DNA from: Chlamydia trachomatis
Lineage (GTDB): Bacteria > Chlamydiota > Chlamydiia > Chlamydiales > JAAKFR01
Direction of reading: 5' to 3'
Assembly (NCBI GenBank): GCA_945861315.1
Contig: CAMAUB010000037.1
Coordinates: 1 to 9,564, forward strand
DNA length: 9,564 nt
Shown: in pieces, positions 1 to 6,252 of the stretch
How the letters are laid out: every line of letters starts with the position of its first letter
How positions within the stretch are numbered: the first letter of the stretch is position 1
The notes under the pieces: generated by a model
Databases searched by the model: none
What the model was told of the DNA's origin: nothing
The model's input: only the letters and a program-made list of their open reading frames with translations
Position numbers and translations under genes: made by a program

Positions 1-873
1 AAAATTGCCGTTGTTTGTGCTAGAGGATTAGGAGATGGACTTCTCTCCATGATCCTCTCGCACAACCTCTTTCTTGAAGGACATGATGTCACGACCTACA
101 GCTCCACTTTATGCCAATTAAAACGGTGGTTTCCAGGCAAACGCATTGAACCGTTTCCTATTGTTGAAGCGTATTGGAACCTTTTTTCTAACTATGATCA
201 GCTTATTGTTGCAGACCATGCGATCTTGAAAAATGCACATGACTTTGGCAATGAAAAAATCATTTTAGAGGAAGACAAATTTGATAAGTCGAAAAGCATG
301 GTTGAAAATCTTGTCGATGTTTGCCGCTATACGCTTGGGCTTCACTACTGTCTGAAAGAAAATGGAATCTCTATTCCAACAGGACTTACAAAAAATAAAT
401 ACAAAAAGCGCATCATCATCCATCCAATGAGCACAAGCATCAATAAAAATTGGCTTCCTGAGAAATTCTATGCCCTCTGCGAGCAACTTATAATAGAGGG
501 GTATCAGCCTGCTCTTTGCATGAGTCTTGAGGAGCAAAGTGCATGGGCAAAATTACTCCAAGGTTCTAAAATCTTATTACCCCACTTTCCTACACTTGAT
601 GATCTTGCCACCTATGTCTATGAATCCAGCGCGATGATTGGGAATGACTCCGGAATTGGCCACTTAGCTTCATGCCTTGGCATCCAAACTCTATCTCTTT
701 TTGCAAGAAAGAGTTACTCTCAGCTTTGGAGGCCAGGATGGGGAAAAGCAGAGGTAGTTTGCCCCTATAATCTACTTATCGGCTCACGCCTAAAACAGAA
801 ATACTGGAAGCAGTTGCTCACCGTTAAAGCGACGATGACCCATTTTAAAAAAATGACGGGGGGAGGCAGCTAG
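1..873 (+). CDS. Glycosyltransferase family 9 (heptosyltransferase-like), 5'-truncated by window edge
   Basis: The frame is open from the first base, so the true start lies upstream; the first ATG inside the window (49) is internal because the residues before it (KIAVVCARGLGDGLLS) form the first strand and glycine-rich GLGDxLL loop typical of GT9 enzymes. The C-terminal half carries HPMSTSINKNW followed by the family's nucleotide-sugar site GNDSGIGHLAS and then a PxW-like RPGWG segment. GT9 proteins transfer heptose from ADP-heptose to the inner core of lipopolysaccharide or to other saccharides at the inner face of the cytoplasmic membrane. The ending KKMTGGGS before TAG is encoded by a G-run that is also part of a GC-rich inverted repeat. 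Family assignment is firm; acceptor and donor are not known, and chlamydial LPS usually lacks heptose, so a specific WaaC/WaaF name is not justified. Confidence 0.85.
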   Translation, partial: KIAVVCARGLGDGLLSMILSHNLFLEGHDVTTYSSTLCQLKRWFPGKRIEPFPIVEAYWNLFSNYDQLIVADHAILKNAHDFGNEKIILEEDKFDKSKSMVENLVDVCRYTLGLHYCLKENGISIPTGLTKNKYKKRIIIHPMSTSINKNWLPEKFYALCEQLIIEGYQPALCMSLEEQSAWAKLLQGSKILLPHFPTLDDLATYVYESSAMIGNDSGIGHLASCLGIQTLSLFARKSYSQLWRPGWGKAEVVCPYNLLIGSRLKQKYWKQLLTVKATMTHFKKMTGGGS

Positions 874-892
874 CGCGTCCCCCAACCCCGTC
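855..892 (+). terminator. GC-rich inverted repeat at the end of the glycosyltransferase gene
   Basis: GACGGGG (855-861) pairs with CCCCGTC (886-892), and GG/CC continues the stem after a two-base AA bulge. It spans the TAG stop at 871-873. No T-run follows, so it is at best an imperfect terminator; it could equally be an incidental GC-rich hairpin. Confidence 0.25.
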
Positions 893-967
893 CCTGTCTC
901 CGAAAAGACTAGGTACATATTCTTTAAAAAATTGAAATAAAGTAATTATTTAGTTATCTCTTTATTA

Positions 968-996
968 TTGCTCAAATTGAAAAAAATTAGTAGTAT
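968..996 (+). promoter_or_regulatory. Candidate sigma-70-type promoter of the metallophosphoesterase gene
   Basis: TTGCTC (968-973) and TAGTAT (991-996) are separated by 17 bases in an AT-rich gap. A transcript starting about 7 bases after the -10 box would begin at about 1003, only three bases before the ATG at 1006, which would make the mRNA essentially leaderless. This agrees with the absence of a Shine-Dalgarno sequence. Confidence 0.4.
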
Positions 997-1005
997 GAAC
1001 TTTTT

Positions 1006-1860
1006 ATGACTTTACGTATCGCTCATTTATCAGATCCTCATTTTTCCCATATCACATTAAATCCAAGTCAGTTCCTCTCAAAAAGGTGGATGGGAAACCT
1101 CAATCTAATTCTCTTTCGCCGCAAATCTTATCAAACAGGACATCTTGATTATCTCCCTCAACTCATGAAAAATCTTGATATTGATCTAGTAGTTATCTCT
1201 GGAGACTTCACTGCGACCTCTCTTGACTCTGAGTTTGAAGCAGCTAGAAAATTTGTTCACTCATTTAATCAGCAAGTGATCACCCTGCCTGGCAACCACG
1301 ATGTCTATACAAGAGCGGCGGAAAAAGAAAAGACTTACTATAAATACTTCCCTTCTAAAAGCTTAGAAAAAACAAGAGTTGAAAAAATCCAACTCAAAAA
1401 GAATTGGTGGTGGGTTGGGCTGGATTGTGCACGAGCAAACACCCTTTTGAAATCAAATGGTTGCTTTTTCCAAGAGATGCACGATCCTCTTGTCAAGACA
1501 CTTGAATCAATCTCAAGAGATCAGCATGTGATTTTAGGGAACCATTTCCCTCTTTTTCCATCTGGGAGGAAGAGCCATGATACAGATCGAGGAGATTTGC
1601 TTGCTGCATTGGTCAAACGCTATCCCCATGTAAAGCTCTACTTACATGGGCATGACCATGAGCCCTATATTATTGACCGCAGAGATGAAGGCTATCCTCT
1701 TACATTGAATGCAGGCAGCTGTGCCCACCAGCCAGATGGAACATTCTATGTTGTAGAACTAAATAATGAGTCAGCTATTGTTGAAAGATTACTTTTCACT
1801 AAATCTTCTTATGGAGATTTCTCTTGGGTGATTGATCTACAAAAGTACTTTCAGCTCTAA
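1006..1860 (+). CDS. Calcineurin-like metallophosphoesterase (predicted phosphohydrolase)
   Basis: 284 residues with the full set of dinuclear-metal motifs of the calcineurin-like phosphoesterase fold: D10-x-H12 in IAHLSDPHF, G66-D67 in VVISGDF, G96-N97-H98-D99 in LPGNHDV, G178-N179-H180 in ILGNHFP, and H214-G-H216-D-H218 in LYLHGHDHEP. All metal ligands are present, so it should be an active cytoplasmic hydrolase of a phosphomonoester or phosphodiester; cAMP phosphodiesterases of the CpdA type are relatives but the substrate cannot be read from sequence. The start at 1006 is the only plausible one: the D-x-H motif begins nine residues in and an in-frame TAG lies at 991-993. No Shine-Dalgarno sequence precedes it. 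It converges on the small gene at 1913-2164 with about 50 bases between. A phosphohydrolase occupies the equivalent place in C. trachomatis (CT754, from memory). Confidence 0.9.
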   Translation: MTLRIAHLSDPHFSHITLNPSQFLSKRWMGNLNLILFRRKSYQTGHLDYLPQLMKNLDIDLVVISGDFTATSLDSEFEAARKFVHSFNQQVITLPGNHDVYTRAAEKEKTYYKYFPSKSLEKTRVEKIQLKKNWWWVGLDCARANTLLKSNGCFFQEMHDPLVKTLESISRDQHVILGNHFPLFPSGRKSHDTDRGDLLAALVKRYPHVKLYLHGHDHEPYIIDRRDEGYPLTLNAGSCAHQPDGTFYVVELNNESAIVERLLFTKSSYGDFSWVIDLQKYFQL

Positions 1861-1912
1861 TGTGAGAACACTGCTGCTGCTCTTCCAGAAAAATAAGACT
1901 GTACAGCAGTAA

Positions 1913-2164
1913 CTATAGTCGATTAAATCCACTATCACGTGAGAGCATCGCTTCCGCGATCTTTTTAGGATCGGGCAGTGCATGTGAGGCGGTAAGTAGT
2001 TCGTCACGCATTTGTGGCATTTGCTTTAGCATTTCAACGTAAATCTCTATTTTTTCTGCCTCATTTGAAAGGCAAATACGATCAAGGGATGGAATCTTAT
2101 TGACTCCCTTAACAGTATTGACTCCCTTAATCTTAGAAATATTCTCAATAGGATTGTCTTGCAT
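1913..2164 (-). CDS. Small FlgM-like protein (candidate anti-sigma-28 factor)
   Basis: 83 residues, acidic and basic mixed, with no signal peptide or membrane segment. From residue 27 it follows the pattern of the FlgM anti-sigma-28 domain: LDRICLSNEAEKIE (compare the family's D.V.LS..A), then a helix YVEMLKQMPQMRDELL and a C-terminal PDPKKIAEAMLSRD (compare ..vd..kIA..ML). FlgM binds and holds inactive the flagellar sigma factor FliA; here this is inference from pattern only. The start at 2164 is chosen because AAGGAAG lies 5 bases upstream; the longer frame reaching 2260 takes its N-terminus from a mobile element and lacks such a site. It is the last gene after efp-epmA-HAD but is cut off from them by the element at 2214-2359. 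Residues 13-23 contain a short duplicated KGVN unit. A small unassigned gene (CT753, from memory) occupies this place in C. trachomatis. Confidence 0.7.
   Translation of the reverse strand: MQDNPIENISKIKGVNTVKGVNKIPSLDRICLSNEAEKIEIYVEMLKQMPQMRDELLTASHALPDPKKIAEAMLSRDSGFNRL
2098..2130 (-). repeat. In-frame tandem duplication, 18-base period, inside the FlgM-like gene
   Basis: The 15-mer TATTGACTCCCTTAA occurs at 2098-2112 and again at 2116-2130, exactly 18 bases apart. It encodes a repeated KGVN with a six-residue period in the presumed disordered N-terminal part of the protein, so the frame is kept. Confidence 0.75.
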
Positions 2165-2181
2165 ATAGTCTTCCTTATACC

Positions 2182-2209
2182 AAATTATGCTTTTTAACAA
2201 ACAACTCAA
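2182..2209 (-). promoter_or_regulatory. Candidate promoter of the FlgM-like gene
   Basis: On the minus strand TTGAGT (2209-2204) and TAATTT (2187-2182) are 16 bases apart, followed by the AAGGAAG ribosome-binding site (2176-2170) and ATG at 2164. The -35 box overlaps the 8-base repeat that borders the mobile element, so the gene may have its own promoter at or near the insertion edge. Weak matches; tentative. Confidence 0.25.
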
Positions 2210-2213
2210 TTGT

Positions 2214-2359
2214 GGTTCTTCCGAAGAATTGGGGGCAAGGAATCGGTTACGGGGTTGCAATCCGTAACCGTAACCGCGGCCGTATGCGTAATCGATTTTA
2301 ATTTTTTTCTTTAAATCTTTGTCCTCCTACTTCTTCTCCCCCAATTCTTCGGAAGACCC
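2214..2359. mobile_element. MITE-like element, 146 bp, 22-bp inverted ends and 8-bp near-duplicated target
   Basis: The ends form an inverted repeat: TCTTCCGAAGAATTGGGGG (2217-2235) is perfectly complementary to 2338-2356, and the pairing continues outwards for three bases with one mismatch, giving 22-bp ends that begin GG(T/G)TCTTCCG. Directly outside lie TCAATTGT (2206-2213) and TCAATTAT (2360-2367), seven of eight bases alike, as expected of a target duplication. No transposase is encoded. Ends starting GGnTCTTCC plus an 8-bp duplication are reminiscent of the ISL3 family; that link is inference. The right duplicate overlaps the HAD gene's TGA, so insertion left that protein intact and separated it from the FlgM-like gene, which would otherwise begin about 40 bases after the HAD stop. 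Confidence 0.7.
2244..2270. repeat. Internal hairpin of the MITE-like element
   Basis: CGGTTACGG (2244-2252) pairs perfectly with CCGTAACCG (2262-2270) across a nine-base loop. The unit GTAACCG is repeated immediately (2271-2276) and followed by a GC-rich CGGCCG core, unlike the AT-rich surroundings. Confidence 0.65.
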
Positions 2360-3016
2360 TCAATTATTCACTTTCTGAAATCGTTCGATGATTTCATCAA
2401 GATTCAACTCCCGCGCTGAGGGGTAGAAAAGGTCGGCGGCTTTCAAAGAATTTTGCGGATGAGTTGTTCCAAGGGCAACGACAAAACAGCCCGCACTTTT
2501 TCCTGCGGTGACACCAACTGGAGCATCTTCAAAGACAATGCATTGCTGAGCAGGTACTTTAATACGTCTAGCTGCTTCTAGAAAAACATCAGGAGCTGGC
2601 TTTCCCTCTGCAACTTCTTCCCCGGAAACAAATTGATCAAAATAGATTCCAAGGACGGTTGACTCAATGTACATTTCAAGATTTTTAATCGGTGTTGAGG
2701 AAGCAATAATTCTTGGCATTCCACTTTTTTGAAGCTTTTTTAAAAAATCTTCCATTCCCGGTAAAAGAGTAACAGCTCCACGTGCACACTTACGAAAAAG
2801 CTCTTCTTTACGTGCTGCAAGCTCTAGATGCCGTTTTTCCATTTCAGGGACAACAGATTTTAAAATAAGTTCGTTGCGCTTTCCAAATCCTTCAATAAAT
2901 TCATCAGAGCTCATATGAAATTGGGGCTCTTCTTCCATCAGTAATTGCCAAGAGAGCCAATGCAAAGCACTTGTATCTACAAGTACTCCATCATTATCAA
3001 AAAGACAACCAATCAT
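2360..3016 (-). CDS. HAD-superfamily hydrolase, beta-phosphoglucomutase/phosphatase-like (subfamily IA)
   Basis: 218 residues. Motif I is FDNDGVLVD with nucleophile D7 and acid/base D9; a helical cap follows (about 15-80); motif II is IIASST (S106/S107); motif III is K139 in EGKPAPDVF; motif IV is VFEDAPVG (E163-D164) near the C-terminus. All catalytic residues are present. Members are cytoplasmic Mg2+-dependent phosphatases or phosphoglucomutases acting on small sugar phosphates; the substrate cannot be assigned. The start ATG overlaps the epmA stop as ATGA, indicating translational coupling, so this is the third gene of the efp operon. Its TGA (2362-2360) falls in the 8-base repeat bordering the mobile element. 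In most bacteria I know of, no HAD phosphatase accompanies epmA, so the pairing may be lineage-specific. Confidence 0.88.
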   Translation of the reverse strand: MIGCLFDNDGVLVDTSALHWLSWQLLMEEEPQFHMSSDEFIEGFGKRNELILKSVVPEMEKRHLELAARKEELFRKCARGAVTLLPGMEDFLKKLQKSGMPRIIASSTPIKNLEMYIESTVLGIYFDQFVSGEEVAEGKPAPDVFLEAARRIKVPAQQCIVFEDAPVGVTAGKSAGCFVVALGTTHPQNSLKAADLFYPSARELNLDEIIERFQKVNN

Positions 3017-3873
3017 AGCTCTTCCCAGTGAAAAGGAATGACATCGCGAATATGGCTGGCACCCTTCTTTAGCATCATGAGGCGGTCAAAGCCAATGGCA
3101 ACGCCACAACAGTCAGGAATAGAAGCTGATAAGAAATGATGATCAAGAGGATAACTCTCCTTACCCATCTGAAGCCGCTCTTGATTTGCAACCATCAAAC
3201 GTTCCTTGAGCTCGAAGAGATTTGAAAGTTCGTGATAGCCATTACCAAGCTCAACTCCATTAAAAAAAAGCTCAAAGCGAAGGGCTACTAGCTCTGCTTC
3301 TTTTAACTCTGTTTTTGCCAAACAAGCTTGCTTTGGGGGGTAATCCGTTAAGACCACAAGCCCTTCAAGCTTTGGTTCAATGACATCTGCAAAAAGACGG
3401 TCACGCTCATCGATACTCTTTGGAAAGTAGCCTGCAAAAGTGTAGAAAGCTTGTTCATAACTCATTCTTTGGAGGGGGTGCTCACCTAGGAAAAGGGTAA
3501 CAAGTTCTACGGTTTCATCGATGAGCTTACCAAGTGAAAAACCGTGACGGTACCACTCAATCATTGAAAATTCTGGATTATGTTTTTCTCCCGATTCAAA
3601 GTCTCGAAAGACATGGCCAAGCTGATAGCAATCTCCAAAGCCAGAAGCTAGAAGACGCTTCATTGCATATTCTGGGGAGGAGTGAAGATAGCTTCGTCTA
3701 CCACAGCAAGTGGCTACTACAAGATCAATGTTGGAGTCTATCGCTCCACTTTTTGAAAGTATTGGAGTATCAACCTCGATGACCTTGCGCCCTGCAAAAA
3801 AGGCGCGTACCTGAGCAAACATCTCAGCACGCTCATGTAAAAGAGCTGTCTTACTTGCTGACGCGAGAGACAT
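3013..3873 (-). CDS. epmA: EF-P--(R)-beta-lysine ligase (EpmA/PoxA/GenX)
   Basis: 286 residues resembling the catalytic domain of class II lysyl-tRNA synthetase without the anticodon-binding domain. Motif 1 is VDTPIL (34-39) with SSPEYAMKRLL shortly after, motif 2 is the FRDFESGEKHNPEF...EWY block (89-108), and motif 3 is GVAIGFDRLMML (about 257-268); GVELGNGYHEL matches the substrate-pocket segment of E. coli EpmA. EpmA uses ATP to attach (R)-beta-lysine to a lysine of EF-P, the gene directly upstream here. E. coli EpmA is about 325 residues; the protein here is shorter mainly in the stretch between motifs 2 and 3. ATG 3873 is preferred: GGAG lies just upstream, whereas the longer frame begins with TTG at 3894 and lacks a good site. 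It overlaps the efp end by 23 bases and the HAD gene by 4. EpmB, which makes beta-lysine, is not in this window. Confidence 0.9.
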   Translation of the reverse strand: MSLASASKTALLHERAEMFAQVRAFFAGRKVIEVDTPILSKSGAIDSNIDLVVATCCGRRSYLHSSPEYAMKRLLASGFGDCYQLGHVFRDFESGEKHNPEFSMIEWYRHGFSLGKLIDETVELVTLFLGEHPLQRMSYEQAFYTFAGYFPKSIDERDRLFADVIEPKLEGLVVLTDYPPKQACLAKTELKEAELVALRFELFFNGVELGNGYHELSNLFELKERLMVANQERLQMGKESYPLDHHFLSASIPDCCGVAIGFDRLMMLKKGASHIRDVIPFHWEEL

Positions 3874-4423
3874 ACTCTCCAGTTCTTGTATCAACTTTGA
3901 CTACCTCTCCCTGTTCGATGAAGATCGGGACTTGAACGATTCCACCGGCAATTGTTGTTGCTGGTTTGAGCACACGACCTGAGGCCGTATCCCCTCTTAC
4001 TCCAGGTGCTGTTTCAGCAATTTCAAGTTCCATGAAAATTGGAGGTTCAATGGTGACAACTTCTCCCTTATAGAAAATCAAGTTGTAAACAACATCTTCC
4101 ACAAGCCACTGCTTGATTGTCTCAATTTTTCTATGTGGAAGTGTGAGCTGCTCAAAGCTCTCATCATGCATAAATGTCGCACCCTCTTGGTCGATATAGA
4201 GCAAACGCATATGAGACTCACTGATATCTGCCTCAGGGAGAGATTCACCTGATTTAAATGTTTTCTCAATCACCCGGCCTGTCATGAGGTGCTTCATTTT
4301 AACCCGATTAAATGCTTGTCCTTTCCCTGGCTTAACAAATTGATTGCTCACCATAATGTAGGGTTGACCGTCGAGTTCGACTTTTAATCCAGCTCGAAAG
4401 TCACTTGTTGATATTTCTCCCAT
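3851..4423 (-). CDS. efp: Translation elongation factor P
   Basis: 190 residues, the full family length, starting STSDFRAGLKVELDG and ending EVVKVDTRTGEYVSRV, the conserved C-terminal signature. The three beta-barrel domains are visible: a KOW-like domain (1-60), an OB domain (about 65-125), and a second OB domain (about 130-190). The loop FVKPGKGQAF places lysine at K34, the residue that EpmA beta-lysylates in E. coli, in agreement with epmA being the next gene. EF-P binds between the P and E sites and relieves ribosome stalling at consecutive prolines. Start ATG 4423 is supported by AAGGA six bases upstream. It leads the minus-strand operon and diverges from amn. Chlamydiae have, to my knowledge, two efp genes; this is the one in the position of CT752. 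Confidence 0.95.
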   Translation of the reverse strand: MGEISTSDFRAGLKVELDGQPYIMVSNQFVKPGKGQAFNRVKMKHLMTGRVIEKTFKSGESLPEADISESHMRLLYIDQEGATFMHDESFEQLTLPHRKIETIKQWLVEDVVYNLIFYKGEVVTIEPPIFMELEIAETAPGVRGDTASGRVLKPATTIAGGIVQVPIFIEQGEVVKVDTRTGEYVSRVSK

Positions 4424-4625
4424 AAAATTTCCTTGTCAGATAAAGAAAGAGTAGGGTACCAAATAGTGGATATGTGGCGCAACACTTTCAAAGACTACAA
4501 GCTCGATCAATCTTGGAAGAAAAACCAAGTGGAGCCTGGAAAAGGGATCACCGGTTGCGAGATGCACGAAATCTATGGTTGGGGAAAGAGCCACCACCGC
4601 CCAAAAAAGAAAAAAAGGAGATTTC
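4424..4625. other. Intergenic region between divergent efp and amn
   Basis: About 200 bases holding the efp ribosome-binding site (AAGGA, minus strand, 4434-4430) and, next to amn, an A-rich run ending in AAAGGAG. No promoter matching both boxes well was found on either strand. One plus-strand frame is open from 4433 (TTG) to a TGA at 4655-4657, running into amn; read from ATG 4472 it would give a basic 61-residue peptide with a lysine-rich end, but there is no ribosome-binding site for it and no recognisable family. Either this is a long amn leader or a degraded coding remnant. Confidence 0.4.
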
Positions 4626-5435
4626 TTGAGCTATTTTTACGAAAAAGATCCTCGTGAGGCGCAAATTGCCTCTGAAACTTTAGAGCGCTACTCAGGTTCA
4701 AGTGTCGACAAGTTTTGCTCTCTCTTACTGCTGACTAATTTTCACCGCTATATCACTAGTTTCGCTGAAACTTACCAAGTTCCTCTAATGCAAGGTTCCA
4801 TGTTTTCATGTGCTCACTGCCCTGAATTGGATATAAGCATTATTGACTTCAAGCTTGGCGCTGCTGCTGCTGCTCTCACTGCTGACCTCTGCTCATTTGT
4901 CCCCGGTATCAAGGCAGCATTGATGCTAGGCATGTGTGGAGGCTTGCGCCCTCACTACAACCTTGGAGACTATTTGCTTCCAATCGCTGGTATCCGAGCT
5001 GAAGGGGCTTCAGACTTCTACTTCCCACCTGAAGTACCTGCACTTGCAAACTTTCTCATTCAAAAAGCTGTTACCAACGTACTTGAAGAGAAAAATATTT
5101 CTTACCATATTGGAATCACCTACACATCAAATATTCGTTTTTGGGAATTCAATGAACCTTTCAAACTGAAACTAAAAGAAATGCGTGCACAAGCATATGA
5201 AATGGAGTGTGCTACACTGTTTGCTGCAAGCTACCGCCGCAGGTTCCCGCTTGGAGCTCTTCTACTTATTTCTGACCTTCCACTGACACGAGAGGGGATC
5301 AAAACAAAAGAGAGTTCTAAAAAAATCTTTGACACATATACACACCAACACATAGACTTAGGTGTCAGATCCCTACAGGTAGTACGAGAAATGTTAGATA
5401 TGAAGATGAAAGGAGCTTCTAGAGGTAACAGATGA
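4626..5435 (+). CDS. amn: AMP nucleosidase
   Basis: 269 residues from the proposed TTG start; the fold is that of the nucleoside phosphorylase superfamily, and the short form lacks the N-terminal domain of the roughly 480-residue E. coli Amn. Key segments are LERYSGSSVDKF near the start, GMCGGLRPHYNLGDYLLPIA (from about 102), the purine/ribose-site YEMECATLF (about 191-199), and SDLPLTREGIKTKES (from about 216) with the catalytic-type aspartate. Amn hydrolyses AMP to adenine and ribose 5-phosphate in the cytoplasm. TTG 4626 is chosen because AAAGGAG lies five bases upstream; ATG 4575, in the same frame, would add 17 residues (286 in total) but has no ribosome-binding site. The stop overlaps the next gene's start (ATGA), coupling amn to a porin gene. 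Its position matches CT751 of C. trachomatis (from memory). Confidence 0.9.
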   Translation: MSYFYEKDPREAQIASETLERYSGSSVDKFCSLLLLTNFHRYITSFAETYQVPLMQGSMFSCAHCPELDISIIDFKLGAAAAALTADLCSFVPGIKAALMLGMCGGLRPHYNLGDYLLPIAGIRAEGASDFYFPPEVPALANFLIQKAVTNVLEEKNISYHIGITYTSNIRFWEFNEPFKLKLKEMRAQAYEMECATLFAASYRRRFPLGALLLISDLPLTREGIKTKESSKKIFDTYTHQHIDLGVRSLQVVREMLDMKMKGASRGNR

Positions 5436-6193
5436 AAAGTTTGTGTGTACTACTTCTCTTATTGTCCACTCCTGTGTCAGCTCTTCCACTTGGTAATCCC
5501 TCAGAGCCTCTCTTTTCTAGCCGTTTTCGCATTGGTTATTATGGAGACTATGTCAATCATATTGCTATGAATGAGGGCATCAACAATAGGATGTCTACAA
5601 GTGGCTTACAACTGACGATGAACTGTTTTAATAGACTTGATCTTTTTTGTATCGCAAGCCTCTCTGCGATGCGCCTGACTCCTGACACACTTCTTTCAGC
5701 ACATTCAAATGAAGCGTATGCAAATCAATTTTTCTATATGGATTCTAACTCTTCCTCATCCTTCAGCGCTGGAGCTAGAGGAGTCCTATATTCGTACAAA
5801 AATTTTACTTTGGGAATGGAAGGTCAATTTTTCCAGATGAACCCCAAAGCGCGCATGAATAGTCAAACTATGCCTAAAAAAGAGGGGAATTGGGGCGAGT
5901 GGAATGTGCGTTATACAGCATGGCAAATTGGAAATGCCATCTCTTATAAAATAGGAAAATTAGCTTCACCTTATGCTGGCCTTAAGTGGCAATGGGCACG
6001 TTATGATTTTAGTGAAGTTCCACCAGCAGATAGCATTAGTCCTGGTTTTACATTTGCAGACCTAGAAAATGTGCATCACCTTTCCTGTACAGTAGGGTTG
6101 GCATTTACTGATCAACAGCAGTGGAGCTTTTCAGTGGAAACTTCTATGATCAGCGAAAAAAGTTTGGGGTTAACCGCGCAATATAGGTTTTAA
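5432..6193 (+). CDS. MOMP-like outer membrane beta-barrel protein (first of two)
   Basis: 253 residues. An N-terminal signal peptide MKSLCVLLLLLSTPVSA (1-17) ends in a VSA signal peptidase site; the mature chain starts LPLGNPSEPLFSS...RIGYYGDYV, strongly recalling the start of chlamydial MOMP (LPVGNPAEPSL...MRMGYYGDFV). The rest is alternating aromatic/polar strands ending in LTAQYRF, the terminal Phe used by the BAM machinery. It is therefore a likely porin of the outer membrane, smaller than MOMP (about 390 residues) and with few cysteines. The start ATG overlaps the amn TGA and follows AGAGG by six bases, so expression is tied to amn. It is a paralogue of the next gene: both share blocks of the type S(F/Y)S.G.R....(Y/H)NFT.G.E..(F/Y)F and PYAG(L/V)K(W/F). 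Annotation as MOMP-like rests on pattern, not alignment. Confidence 0.82.
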   Translation: MKSLCVLLLLLSTPVSALPLGNPSEPLFSSRFRIGYYGDYVNHIAMNEGINNRMSTSGLQLTMNCFNRLDLFCIASLSAMRLTPDTLLSAHSNEAYANQFFYMDSNSSSSFSAGARGVLYSYKNFTLGMEGQFFQMNPKARMNSQTMPKKEGNWGEWNVRYTAWQIGNAISYKIGKLASPYAGLKWQWARYDFSEVPPADSISPGFTFADLENVHHLSCTVGLAFTDQQQWSFSVETSMISEKSLGLTAQYRF

Positions 6194-6207
6194 GGAGAAT
6201 TTAATTA

Positions 6208-6252
6208 ATGAAAATGCTCTTTGCATTAGACATCTTGCGTAACTTATCGTGA
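6208..6252 (+). pseudogene. Orphaned original 5' end of the second MOMP-like gene
   Basis: A 14-codon frame, MKMLFALDILRNLS-stop, preceded by AAGGAG (6192-6197) ten bases upstream. The first seven codons (6208-6228) are the inferred native start of the second porin; the remainder is the left end of the inserted element. Its TGA (6250-6252) overlaps a GTG (6249-6251) that opens the frame of the porin, so a ribosome ending here could restart downstream. Confidence 0.65.

Noticed and set aside
1870..1910. ACTGCTG...CAGCAGT inverted repeat between the converging phosphoesterase and FlgM-like genes
   Set aside because: Only seven pairs across a 27-base loop with no T-run; not convincing as a bidirectional terminator.
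2165..2260. N-terminal extension of the small FlgM-like gene to ATG 2260 (115 residues)
   Set aside because: The extra residues are translated from the inverted end and hairpin of the mobile element, lack a ribosome-binding site, and an AAGGAAG-ATG start exists at 2164.
3534..3782. Plus-strand open frame opposite epmA
   Set aside because: It lies wholly antisense to conserved synthetase motifs and has no family resemblance; shadow frame.
3874..3894. TTG start of epmA at 3894
   Set aside because: The ATG at 3873 has GGAG just upstream; the TTG has no good site and adds only seven non-conserved residues.
4433..4462. TTGTCA with TACCAA 18 bases later as an amn promoter
   Set aside because: The -10 box matches poorly and TTGTCA overlaps the efp ribosome-binding site; not supportable.
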